DNA of 64,000 nucleotides, taken from Caulobacterales bacterium (lineage in GTDB: Bacteria; Pseudomonadota; Alphaproteobacteria; Caulobacterales; Parvularculaceae). Positions 43,368 to 51,360 of this stretch are shown here, piece by piece. The stretch lies in assembly GCA_020638525.1 (NCBI GenBank), contig JACKIL010000009.1:1-64000 (forward strand), read 5' to 3'. The stretch's first letter is position 1, and the number at the start of each line of letters is the position of its first letter. The position numbers and the translations under genes are program-made. The notes below the pieces were generated by a model. That model worked only from the letters and a program-made list of their open reading frames with translations. It searched no databases and had not been told where the DNA came from.

Positions 43368-44480
43368 TCAGGCGGTGTTTTCGTTGAGGAAGGCCAGGAT
43401 TTCCCCCGCGGGCGCGTCTTTCTGGATATAAGCCGCGCCGATCTTCCGGGCGAGAATTAATGTAAGCGCACCGGCGTCGACTTTCTTGTCCTGGCGCATC
43501 AGGTCGAGAAGGCGCTCGCCTGAAACGCCCTTCAGCGCCGGCACGTCCGCAATGCCCGCCGGAAGGCCGACGCTTCTCAGGAGCCGCTTGACCCTCTCGG
43601 CGTCTGCGGCTGCGCAAACGCCCTGACGAACGGAGAAATCGAAAGCGAGGCCCATGCCCGCCGCAACCGCTTCGCCGTGAAGGAGTTTGGCGGAGTAGCC
43701 GAGCGCTGCTTCGAGCGCGTGGCCGAAAGTGTGTCCGAGATTGAGGAGCGCGCGCTCGCCGGTTTCGCGCTCATCGGCGGCGACGATCTTCGCTTTCATC
43801 TCGCAGGAGCGTTTGACGGCGTAGATGCGCGCGTCTCTGTCGCCCGCGAAGACCGCCTTCGCATTCTCTTCGAGCCAGCCGAAAAACGCCGCATCGCCGA
43901 GCGCGCCATATTTGACGATCTCGGCGAAGCCCGCGCCAAGCTCGCGCGGCGGCAAAGTGTCGAGCGCGCGCATGTCGGAGATGACGATGACAGGCTGATG
44001 GAACGCGCCGATGAGGTTTTTGCCCTGAGGCGCGTTGACGCCGGTTTTTCCGCCGACGGAGCTGTCGACCTGCGCAAGCAGGCTCGTCGGGATCTGCGCG
44101 AAGCGGCATCCGCGCTTCAAGACCGCCGATGCAAAGCCCGTCAGGTCGCCGATGACGCCGCCGCCAAAGGCGATGACGACATCCTGCCGGTCGATCGCAA
44201 GGTCGAGCAGGCGGCCGAGCAGCATTTGCAGGTTTTCGAAGCTCTTCGTCGCTTCGCCGGGCGGGAGCGCGATCGTCTCGAATGCAATGCCGGCGCTCTT
44301 GAGCGAGGCTTCAAGGCGCGGGCCCTGCGCGGCGCGCACATTCTCATCCGTTACGATGACCGTGCGCGGGCGTTTCATCAGTGGACGAATGAGCGCGCCG
44401 GCGCGGTCAAGCGCGTCCTCGCCGATGACGATGTCATAAGCGCGCGAGCCCAGTCCGACTGTAACGCGATCCTCGCTCAT
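43368..44480 (-). CDS. aroB: 3-dehydroquinate synthase
   Basis: A 370-residue NAD- and metal-dependent enzyme of the shikimate pathway that converts DAHP to 3-dehydroquinate. The NAD site is GGGVIGDLTGFASAVLKRG, followed by the signature PTSLLAQVDSSVGGKTGVN. The metal-binding region is seen in NLGHTFGHALEAALGY and LLHGEAVAAGM. Length is normal. Its start overlaps the aroK stop by 4 bp (ATGA type), the usual aroKB arrangement, so both steps are made from one mRNA. Confidence 0.96.
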   Translation of the reverse strand: MSEDRVTVGLGSRAYDIVIGEDALDRAGALIRPLMKRPRTVIVTDENVRAAQGPRLEASLKSAGIAFETIALPPGEATKSFENLQMLLGRLLDLAIDRQDVVIAFGGGVIGDLTGFASAVLKRGCRFAQIPTSLLAQVDSSVGGKTGVNAPQGKNLIGAFHQPVIVISDMRALDTLPPRELGAGFAEIVKYGALGDAAFFGWLEENAKAVFAGDRDARIYAVKRSCEMKAKIVAADERETGERALLNLGHTFGHALEAALGYSAKLLHGEAVAAGMGLAFDFSVRQGVCAAADAERVKRLLRSVGLPAGIADVPALKGVSGERLLDLMRQDKKVDAGALTLILARKIGAAYIQKDAPAGEILAFLNENTA

Positions 44481-45085
44481 TCCGCCGCCTTCTGATGAAT
44501 TTCCGGCTCTTCGCCGCCTTCCGTCCCGACAAGCGGGCGCAACGCTTCGATGATCGCGCCCACCGTTTCCGAATGCGGGCCCGAAGCGCTTTCGATCGCG
44601 AAGTCGGCGGCGCTGTAATAGGGCTCGCGCTCCCTCAGAAGCCGCTCGATCGTCGCGCGCGGGTCGCCCTCGCGCAGCAGGGGCCGCGTATTGCGGCGGG
44701 TCGCGCGTTTCACGATTGTGTCGGTGTCGGCCTTGAGCCAGACCGTGATCGCCCGCTCCTTGAGGAGCCGTCGCGTCTCGGGATCGAGGATCGCCCCGCC
44801 GCCGGTGGCGAGCACGATGGGCGGGCCTTCGAGAAGCCGGGCCATCACCTGCGCCTCGCCCCGGCGGAAGCTTTCCTCGCCATGCTCGCGGAACAGGTCG
44901 CTGACGCTCATCCCCGCCGCCGCCTCGATTTCCGCGTCGGCGTCGTGGAAGGGCAGGCCAAGGCGCGGCGCAAGCCGGCGGCCGATCGTCGTCTTCCCGG
45001 CGCCCATCATCCCGATCAGGGCGACAGTTCGCGGGCAGGCGAGCTCAGGGCGCTTCCTGGCTGGGCGTTTGCGCTGTTGATTCAT
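44477..45085 (-). CDS. aroK: Shikimate kinase
   Basis: A 202-residue kinase that phosphorylates shikimate with ATP. The P-loop is GMMGAGKTTIGRRLA. The shikimate-binding residues lie in FHDADAEIE and FRRGEAQVM, with GGGAIL as the Walker B-like region; the lid has RRNTRPLL. About 20 basic N-terminal residues precede the kinase core (MNQQRKRPARKRPELACP), a common alphaproteobacterial extension. It is first in the aroK-aroB operon and divergent from the small membrane peptide at 45283. Confidence 0.95.
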   Translation of the reverse strand: MNQQRKRPARKRPELACPRTVALIGMMGAGKTTIGRRLAPRLGLPFHDADAEIEAAAGMSVSDLFREHGEESFRRGEAQVMARLLEGPPIVLATGGGAILDPETRRLLKERAITVWLKADTDTIVKRATRRNTRPLLREGDPRATIERLLREREPYYSAADFAIESASGPHSETVGAIIEALRPLVGTEGGEEPEIHQKAAE

Positions 45086-45282
45086 GGGCGCTAGATGTAG
45101 AGAACGAGGGGGGCCAGCGCCAGACGGCAGGCCGTAATGAGCGGGCGGATGGGCGGAATGCCGCCCCCGCGAGCGCTTTTTTTGGCGGCCCGGCGGCGTT
45201 CGGCTTCGCCCCTCAGGGGCGAATAGGCTATGGTGGCGGCCTGCTGCGGCGCTTGGCGGCGGGGAAATCTGGAGCTGATAAC

Positions 45283-45408
45283 GTGCGTTTTGTCCTGGTT
45301 CTGCTCGCGGTCGCGGTCGTCGCGATCATCGGCCTCTATCTCTACGGGAAGATGCTTCAGCCTGAGACCCGTCAGATCGAGCAGGAGGCCATCAGTGCGG
45401 GCGCATAG
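45283..45408 (+). CDS. 41-residue single-pass membrane peptide
   Basis: GTG 45283 has GGAG 8 bp upstream (45271-45274) and opens a 41-codon frame. The first half is one hydrophobic helix (FVLVLLAVAVVAIIGLYLYG). A short polar tail (KMLQPETRQIEQEAISAGA) follows. The stop at 45406-45408 overlaps the GTG start (45395) of the next gene by 14 bp, and the next gene's ribosome site GGAGG (45384-45388) lies inside this frame; this favours real translation and coupling. It is divergent from aroK. Function unknown. Confidence 0.7.
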   Translation: MRFVLVLLAVAVVAIIGLYLYGKMLQPETRQIEQEAISAGA

Positions 45409-47089
45409 AGCTTTCGCGCTCGGGGCGAGCCTTCTTGCGCTCACCCTTCCCAGCGCCGGCGCGCAGGTAGCGCCGCCCGCGCCTGTCGAACAGTCCGCGC
45501 TCGTCAAAGACGCTTTCGCCACGGGAACGCTGACGCGCGGCGAAGGCGCGCTCGCGCCCAATCTGTGGCGCGGGGCCAATGTCGGCCGTCTCAACGCGCT
45601 CCTCGCCCTGACGCCGGGCCGCCTTGCGGGGCCCGCCCTCGGCGAGGCTCTGCGCCGCGTGCTTCTTTCGCCAGGCGAGTCGCCCGAAGGGGCGACGCCC
45701 TCGCTCGGCGGGCGCCGGCTTCTCGCGCTTGTGCGCGCCGGGTTCTCCGATGAAGCGCGCACGATCGCGAGCCTTTCGAGCGCGCCGAAGAACGATCTCT
45801 TTGTGGCGCAGGCGCTTGCGTCCGCCGATATTCTGCAGGGCGATCTAAACTCCGCCTGCCAGCGCAATGCGGGGCTGACGACAGGGCGCGACGCCGACTT
45901 CTGGGTGAAGCTCAGGGTCATCTGTTACGTCGCGGCCGGCGAACGCGACGCCGCCGATCTGACGCTCAACCTTTTGCGCGAAAAAGGCTCGCTCTCCGAT
46001 ACGGATGACGCGCTCCTCGGCGCGCTTACTGTCGGCGCGAGCCCGAAGAGCCTTCCGGCGCCGGAAAATGCGCTGCATCTCGCCGCTTTCCGGCAACTCG
46101 CGCTGCCGCTCGCGCCGGGGCTTTTGACGCGCGCCAATGGCGGCGTCCTGAAGGCTATCGCGCGCGATCCTGCCGCTGATCCGGCGAGCCGCATTGCTGC
46201 GGCGAATGCGGCCGCCGCCATGGGCGTCGTCTCGCGCGGCGACCTTGCGGCGTTCTATGAGAGCTTCAGCGTCGATTCGGCCGATCTTGGCCGCGTCAGT
46301 GAAATCGAACACGCGCGCCCGAACGATCCGATGACGGATGTCATCGTCTATCAGGCGGTGCGGCAGATGACGGCGCCGGAATTCCTGCGAGACAAGGCGG
46401 CGCGGATCGCCGAGGCGATCTCCGCCGCGCATTCGTTCGAGCGCATCGTCACGCTGAGCCTTCTTTATGCGGATGAAATCGACGCCATGGAAGGCGCGCT
46501 CATCTCGCCGCGCGAAGCGGGCGCCTTTGCTGTCGCGCGCATGTCGATCGGCGATGGCGACGGCGCGGCGCGCTGGCTCTTCGCCATGCTCGGTTCGGGC
46601 GGCGCATCCTCGCTTGAGGAAAGCGACACGATGGAGCTTATCGATCTCGTCAATCATCTCGCCGTGCTCGATCCGATTTCGGCGGCGGCTGTCGCCGAGG
46701 CTGCGGGCGTTTCGGTGAGCGATCCGCGCGAGCGCGCGGCGGCGCCTGTGATCGGCGCGGAAGATGAATCGCTGCGCATGCGCGTCATCGAATCCGCATT
46801 CGACGCTGCGATCGCTGACATTCCGGGGCAGGCGGGCCTTGCCGCGCTTGCGATGTCGGCGATGAGCGGGCCGGCCGATCCCGTAGGCGACGTCGTCATC
46901 GACCAGTCGCTGCGCGCCGCCGGGCTCAATGATCTGCGCCGGCGCATTGAATTTGAATCCGTCTGGCGAGCGCGATTTGCGTCGACCGGGACCGATGTCG
47001 CCGCGCCTGAGGCGGCGCCCGTTCCGGCCGCGCCGGCGGAAGATGAAAGCGGTCTCACGCCGCGCATTAAGCCGCGCAGCGAGGGCTGA
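45395..47089 (+). CDS. Exported helical protein of unknown function upstream of xerD
   Basis: A 564-residue protein. The chosen GTG start (45395) is 6 bp after GGAGG and yields a proper signal peptide (RAFALGASLLALTLPSAGAQ). The longer open frame to 45230 would cover the small membrane peptide in another frame and gives a non-signal N-terminus. The mature protein is Ala-rich and probably all-helical (repeated segments such as LARVRAGFSDEARTIA-like and AVARMSIGDGDGAARWLFAML), suggesting alpha-solenoid or TPR-like repeats, though no standard motif is firm. The C-terminus is Pro/Ala-rich. xerD follows after 33 bp. A periplasmic scaffold role is a guess. Confidence 0.75.
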   Translation: MRAHRAFALGASLLALTLPSAGAQVAPPAPVEQSALVKDAFATGTLTRGEGALAPNLWRGANVGRLNALLALTPGRLAGPALGEALRRVLLSPGESPEGATPSLGGRRLLALVRAGFSDEARTIASLSSAPKNDLFVAQALASADILQGDLNSACQRNAGLTTGRDADFWVKLRVICYVAAGERDAADLTLNLLREKGSLSDTDDALLGALTVGASPKSLPAPENALHLAAFRQLALPLAPGLLTRANGGVLKAIARDPAADPASRIAAANAAAAMGVVSRGDLAAFYESFSVDSADLGRVSEIEHARPNDPMTDVIVYQAVRQMTAPEFLRDKAARIAEAISAAHSFERIVTLSLLYADEIDAMEGALISPREAGAFAVARMSIGDGDGAARWLFAMLGSGGASSLEESDTMELIDLVNHLAVLDPISAAAVAEAAGVSVSDPRERAAAPVIGAEDESLRMRVIESAFDAAIADIPGQAGLAALAMSAMSGPADPVGDVVIDQSLRAAGLNDLRRRIEFESVWRARFASTGTDVAAPEAAPVPAAPAEDESGLTPRIKPRSEG

Positions 47090-47122
47090 GGCGGCGAACC
47101 CACGCAAGAGGGGCGAACGCAC

Positions 47123-48070
47123 TTGGCTGCGACAGCGAAAAAGGCTGGCAAGCGAGCGGGCGGCGGCTCGCTTGAGCTGTTCCTTGAAATGATGGCGGTT
47201 GAAAGAAACGCCGCCGCAAACACCCTGAAGAATTACGGACGCGATCTCGAGCGCTTTGCAGCCTATGCGAAGAAGCGGGGCGAGACGCTCGATAGTGCAG
47301 GCGCTGACGATATCGCCGCCTGGCTCGGCGCGCTCGAAGCCGAAGGCCTTTCCGCCTCGACGGCGGCGTTGAAAGTCTCGGCGCTGCGCCAGTTCTATCA
47401 GTTCCTCTATGCCGAAGGCGTTCGCGGCGACAACCCGACGGCGGCGATCGACCGCCCACGGACGAAGCGTCCGCTCCCGAAGATTCTCTCCGTCGATGAG
47501 GCGCGCCGCATCGTCGAGGCGGCGGCGAAAGAGGAAGGACCGAAGGCATTGCGATTGAAGGCGATGGTCGAAACGCTCTATGCGGCCGGCCTTCGCGTTT
47601 CCGAGCTTGTCTCGCTGCCGCTCGCCGCCTATCGCTCTGGCGAGCCTTACCTGCTCGTGCGCGGCAAGGGCGGGAAGGAGCGTCTTGCGCCGTTGGGCGG
47701 CGCCGCTGCGGCGGCGCTCGATGATTATCTTTCCGTGCGCGGCGTTTTCTTGAACGAAGGCGCGGTCTCGCCCTGGCTTTTCCCCTCGCGCGGGAAGACG
47801 GGCCATGTCACGGCCGCGCGTTTCGCGCAGATGCTGAAAGATCTCGCCGTTGCGGCGGGCGTCGAGCCGTCGCGCGTTTCGCCCCACGTCTTGCGTCACG
47901 CCTTCGCGACGCACCTCCTCGACGGCGGGGCGGACCTCAGGGCCGTGCAGCAAATGCTTGGGCATGCGGACATTACGACCACCCAGATCTACACCCATGT
48001 CGCGCAGGACAGGCTGAGGGATCTGGTGTTCACGAAGCATCCTTTGGCGAAGAAAGCCAAGCGGGACTAG
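47123..48070 (+). CDS. xerD: Tyrosine recombinase XerD
   Basis: A 315-residue site-specific recombinase that, with XerC, resolves chromosome dimers at dif under FtsK control. The SAM-like DNA-binding domain opens LELFLEMMAVERNAAANTLKNYGRDL. The catalytic residues are R158 (GLRVSEL), K182 region (GKGGKER), H255 and R258 (HVLRHAF), H281 (LGHADI) and nucleophile Y290 (TQIYTHV). The start is TTG 47123. XerD rather than XerC is favoured by the N-terminal sequence and by the accA neighbour, a common alphaproteobacterial order. No integrative element or att repeat flanks it, so it is the housekeeping copy. Confidence 0.92.
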   Translation: MAATAKKAGKRAGGGSLELFLEMMAVERNAAANTLKNYGRDLERFAAYAKKRGETLDSAGADDIAAWLGALEAEGLSASTAALKVSALRQFYQFLYAEGVRGDNPTAAIDRPRTKRPLPKILSVDEARRIVEAAAKEEGPKALRLKAMVETLYAAGLRVSELVSLPLAAYRSGEPYLLVRGKGGKERLAPLGGAAAAALDDYLSVRGVFLNEGAVSPWLFPSRGKTGHVTAARFAQMLKDLAVAAGVEPSRVSPHVLRHAFATHLLDGGADLRAVQQMLGHADITTTQIYTHVAQDRLRDLVFTKHPLAKKAKRD

Positions 48071-48092
48071 GGATTCGGGATTAGGGATTCGG
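48066..48092 (+). repeat. GGGATTA/GGGATTC heptad-like repeat, left arm
   Basis: Starting inside the xerD stop region, the sequence carries three tandem GGGATT(C/A) units (TAGGGATTC, GGGATTA, GGGATTC). The complementary repeat lies at 48164-48198, so the pair can fold into a long imperfect hairpin around about 70 bp of ordinary sequence. Confidence 0.7.
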
Positions 48093-48163
48093 AAAGATCG
48101 CGAATTCATGCTCTCGTGCGGCTTGATATCGCTCCGAGTAAGCCTAAAACCAGCTGCCAACGA

Positions 48164-48198
48164 GTCCCAAATCCCTAGTCCCTAATCCCTAATCCCGG
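48164..48198 (-). repeat. GGGATTA heptad-like repeat, right arm
   Basis: On the minus strand this reads as four units: GGGATTA, GGGATTA, GGGACTA and GGGATTT. It is inverted relative to 48066-48092 and stops 7 bp before the accA start, so it lies in the accA leader. Confidence 0.7.
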
Positions 48199-48205
48199 CA
48201 CCTCC

Positions 48206-49177
48206 ATGCGCACTTATCTCGAATTTGAAAAACCGATCGCCGAACTCGAAGGCCGTATCGAGGACCTCAAAAAGGTCGACTCGGAGGCTGGCGTTCAGGT
48301 CAAGGACGAGATCGAGAAGCTGCAGGTGAAGGCCGACCAGCTGCTCGCCGACACCTATTCAAAGCTGACGCGCTGGCAGAAGACGCAGGTTGCGCGCCAC
48401 GGCTCGCGCCCGCACTTTTCGGATTACGTGCGCCTTCTCGTTGAAGACTTCACGCCGCTCGCAGGCGACAGAAGCTTCGGCGAAGACCTCGCGATCGTCG
48501 GCGGTCCTGCGCGTTTTCGCGGCCGCTCGATCATGCTCATCGGGCATGAAAAGGGCGCCGATACCGCAAGCCGCATCAAACACAATTTCGGCATGGCGAA
48601 TCCGGAAGGCTATCGCAAGGCGGTCCGCCTGATGGACATGGCCGAGCGTTTCTCGCTGCCGGTCGTGACGATCGTCGACACGCCCGGCGCCTTTCCGGGG
48701 CGCGGCGCGGAAGAGCGCGGCCAGGCGGAAGCGATTGCTGCGTGCACGGATCGCTGCCTCAGCCTTGGCGCGCCGCTCATCTCCGTCATTGTCGGCGAGG
48801 GCGGTTCTGGCGGCGCCGTGGCGCTCGCTTCGGGCAACAAGGTGCTGATGCTTGAGCACGCCGTTTATTCGGTGATCACGCCCGAAGGGTGCGCGTCGAT
48901 CCTCTGGAAGGACGCCGCCGGCAAAGGCGAATCGAAAGCGCCGGATGCGGCTGAAGCGATGAAAATCGCCGCCGAAGATCTTCTCGGGCTCGGCGTTATC
49001 GACGGCGTCGTGCCGGAGCCGGTCGGCGGCGCGCACAGAAATCCGGAACTCGCCGCAGAGCGCCTCGGCGATGCGGTCGAAGCCGCGATCCATGAGCTTG
49101 AGCATATGAGCGCGGAAGAGCTTCGCGCCCATCGCCGCCAGAAATTCATGGCGATCGGCCGCGCCGGTCTCGCCTAG
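48206..49177 (+). CDS. accA: Acetyl-CoA carboxylase carboxyltransferase subunit alpha
   Basis: A 323-residue subunit which, with AccD, transfers CO2 from carboxybiotin to acetyl-CoA and so starts fatty acid synthesis. The N-terminal coiled region is LEFEKPIAELEGRIEDLKK. The crotonase-like core contains TIVDTPGAFPGRGAEERGQAEAIA and IVGEGGSGGAVALASGNKVLMLEHAVYSVITPEGCASILW, with the two oxyanion-hole glycine segments. Length is standard. The GGGATTA repeat lies directly upstream. Confidence 0.97.
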   Translation: MRTYLEFEKPIAELEGRIEDLKKVDSEAGVQVKDEIEKLQVKADQLLADTYSKLTRWQKTQVARHGSRPHFSDYVRLLVEDFTPLAGDRSFGEDLAIVGGPARFRGRSIMLIGHEKGADTASRIKHNFGMANPEGYRKAVRLMDMAERFSLPVVTIVDTPGAFPGRGAEERGQAEAIAACTDRCLSLGAPLISVIVGEGGSGGAVALASGNKVLMLEHAVYSVITPEGCASILWKDAAGKGESKAPDAAEAMKIAAEDLLGLGVIDGVVPEPVGGAHRNPELAAERLGDAVEAAIHELEHMSAEELRAHRRQKFMAIGRAGLA

Positions 49178-49189
49178 GCTCGCTAAAAG

Positions 49190-51016
49190 CTAAAGCAGCG
49201 CCTCAGCGACGGCGTGCGTCAGGCCCGCCGCGACATAGGCGAGCACGATGAGATAGCCGAAGGCGAATCCCGTCCAGCGCCATGAATTCGTCTCGCGACG
49301 GATCGTTGCGAGCGTCGCAAAGCATTGCGGCGCGAAGATGTACCAGGCGAGGAAGGCGAGCGCCGTCGAGAGCGGCCAGGCGTTCTGCAGCACATCGGCG
49401 AGGCCTGCCGCATTGTCCTCCGGATTTTGGATCGCATAGACCGTGCCGAGCGCGCCGACAGCGACTTCGCGCGCGGCGAGCCCCGGAATGAGCGCAATCG
49501 AAATCTCCAGATTGAAACCGATGGGCGCGAGGAGCGGTTCAAGCACGGCGCCAATCTTGCCGGCGAAAGTCTCGCGCAAGGTGGTCGCCGACGCCGGGTA
49601 ACTTGCAAGAATCCACAACACGATCGACGTGCCGAGAATGATCGTGCCGGCGCGCTTCAAAAACGCCGCCGCGCGCGTCCACAGCCCGATGAAAAAGTCG
49701 CGCGCATCCGGCAGCTTGTAGGTCGGCAGCTCCATGATCAGAGGCTGCGGACGGCCCTTCGTCACGGTGCGTTTGAGGACGAACGCGACCGTCACCGCGC
49801 TGATGACGCCGACGATATAGAGCCCGAACATGACGAGCCCTTGCAGGTTGAAGATCCACACCGGGTCCGGCGGAATGAACGCCGCGATGATCAGCGTGTA
49901 AACGGGAAGGCGCGCCGAGCACGTCATCAGCGGCGCGATGAGGATCGTCGTCAGCCGGTCGCGTTCGTTTTCGATGACGCGCGCCGCCATGATGCCCGGA
50001 ATGGCGCAGGCGAAGCTCGAAAGCAGCGGAATGAAGGCGCGCCCGTTGAGGCCGACGCGCATCATCAGTTCGTCCATCAAGAAGGCCGCACGGGCCATAT
50101 AGCCTGACGCTTCAAGCAACAGAATAAACGTGAACAGCGTGATGATCTGCGGCAGGAACACGACGACGCTGCCGACGCCTGCAATCACGCCATCGACGAT
50201 GAGGCTTCGCAGCCAATTGTCGGGAAGAAGCCCGGAGACGAGATCGCCAAGCGCGCCGGCGCCGGCTTCGATCGCGTCCATCGGTCCCGTCGCCCAGGAA
50301 AAGACCGCCTGGAACATCAGGAACAGAATCGCGGCGAGAACGATCGGCCCTGCGACCGGGTGCAGAACCACGCGGTCGACCGAGCGCGTCACCTTGTTGA
50401 TCACGGGCTCGCTGACGATGACCTCGCGCGCCATCGCGCGCGCTTCCTTCTGCAAGTCCTTCAGGGATTTTTCGTCGTGATGCAGAACAGGGTGAAGCGC
50501 GCCGGAATCGAGAATGTGGTCGAGCCGTTCGAGAAGGTGCTGGCGGCCCGTGCGGCGCGTCGCATTCGATGTCACGACGGGCACGCCAAGGCGCTCTTCG
50601 AGTTTCGAAACGTCGACGACAAGCCCGTCGCGCGCCGCAAGGTCGATCATGTTGAGCGAGACGATCATCGGCCGGCCGAGGGCCTTGAGCTGCAGGATAG
50701 AGTGCAGGTGCGTTCGAAGGTTCACCGCATCGATGAGAACGAGCAGCATGTCGGGCGCGCTCTCGCCATGCGACTTGCCGGTGAGCATTTCGATCGAAAC
50801 GCGTTCGTCGAGCGAGCGCGGCGTCAGGCCGTAAATGCCGGGCAGGTCGATGAGATCGACATCATGGCCTTCCGGCGTTTTGAAGCGTCCGGTTCGCGTT
50901 TCAACGGTCGCGCCCGGATAGTTGGCGACCTTCGCGCGACCTCCGGTGAGACCGTTGAACAGAGTCGACTTGCCGCAATTCGGCGCGCCGACAAGCGCAA
51001 GGCGCAGCGCTGTCAT
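49190..51016 (-). CDS. feoB: Ferrous iron transporter FeoB
   Basis: A 608-residue G-protein-coupled Fe2+ permease. The G motifs are GAPNCGKST (residues 10-18, G1), DLPGIYGL (G3), NMID (G4) and a G5 near TSNATRRTG. A GDI-like helical linker follows, then the membrane domain with Gate motifs including SFACAIPGIMAAR and LMTCSARLPVY, whose Cys residues are typical of the iron path. It is shorter than E. coli FeoB (773), mainly in loop and C-terminal regions, but retains both gate motifs. feoA lies upstream with a 4-bp overlap. Confidence 0.95.
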   Translation of the reverse strand: MTALRLALVGAPNCGKSTLFNGLTGGRAKVANYPGATVETRTGRFKTPEGHDVDLIDLPGIYGLTPRSLDERVSIEMLTGKSHGESAPDMLLVLIDAVNLRTHLHSILQLKALGRPMIVSLNMIDLAARDGLVVDVSKLEERLGVPVVTSNATRRTGRQHLLERLDHILDSGALHPVLHHDEKSLKDLQKEARAMAREVIVSEPVINKVTRSVDRVVLHPVAGPIVLAAILFLMFQAVFSWATGPMDAIEAGAGALGDLVSGLLPDNWLRSLIVDGVIAGVGSVVVFLPQIITLFTFILLLEASGYMARAAFLMDELMMRVGLNGRAFIPLLSSFACAIPGIMAARVIENERDRLTTILIAPLMTCSARLPVYTLIIAAFIPPDPVWIFNLQGLVMFGLYIVGVISAVTVAFVLKRTVTKGRPQPLIMELPTYKLPDARDFFIGLWTRAAAFLKRAGTIILGTSIVLWILASYPASATTLRETFAGKIGAVLEPLLAPIGFNLEISIALIPGLAAREVAVGALGTVYAIQNPEDNAAGLADVLQNAWPLSTALAFLAWYIFAPQCFATLATIRRETNSWRWTGFAFGYLIVLAYVAAGLTHAVAEALL

Positions 51017-51246
51017 TGACGCGGCTCCACTTCGATCGCTGCAGCCTCTTCCGGGCGCAGCGCGATCAGGGTCTGGTTCAGGCGCACGCAGATGGGCCGC
51101 CCGCCAAGCGGGCCGACATGAACGATTTCGATTTCGTCATCCTCGGCGAAGCCGACTTCGCGCAGTTTCGCCTCGAGCGAGCGATCTTCGCACTCGACGC
51201 GAACCACCTTCGCCGGCCGGCCTTTGCTCAACAGGCTGAGGCGCAT
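51013..51246 (-). CDS. feoA: FeoA small SH3-like protein
   Basis: A 77-residue cytoplasmic protein needed for FeoB-dependent iron uptake. The SH3-like barrel shows the pattern AKLREVGFAEDDEIEIVHVGPLGGRPICVRLNQTLIALRPEEAAAIEV, usual for FeoA. ATGA overlap with feoB shows coupling. A dyad at 51278-51294 in front of the operon may bind an iron regulator. Confidence 0.92.
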   Translation of the reverse strand: MRLSLLSKGRPAKVVRVECEDRSLEAKLREVGFAEDDEIEIVHVGPLGGRPICVRLNQTLIALRPEEAAAIEVEPRQ

Positions 51247-51277
51247 TGAACCTCCCTTTTCCTGCTATCTGTCACTT

Positions 51278-51294
51278 TTGCGAACGATTTGCAA
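51278..51294. promoter_or_regulatory. Candidate iron-regulator (Fur-like) operator of feoAB
   Basis: TTGCGAA-CGA-TTTGCAA is a 7-3-7 inverted repeat with one mismatch, 31 bp upstream of the feoA start. TTGCAA-type dyads are common in alphaproteobacterial Fur/Mur sites. Which regulator binds is inference. Confidence 0.45.
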
Positions 51295-51360
51295 TTAGCA
51301 GTAAAAGCGGCTCAGCGACGCATGCGCGGGAAAAGGCCGGCGATCGGGAAGGGGCGGCGC

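Noticed and set aside
47123..48070. xerD and the HNH gene as signs of a prophage or integrative element
   Set aside because: Both are of chromosomal housekeeping types; no att repeats, phage genes or tRNA-linked duplication are seen. The region after tRNA-His (4966-5017) carries no second copy of the tRNA 3' end.
45845..48160. 771-codon minus-strand frame over the 564-aa gene and xerD
   Set aside because: Covers two supported genes on the opposite strand and is a low-complexity Arg-rich shadow.
48066..48198. GGGATTA repeats as a CRISPR-like array
   Set aside because: Units are 7 bp, contiguous and inverted between clusters, with no spacers and no cas genes.
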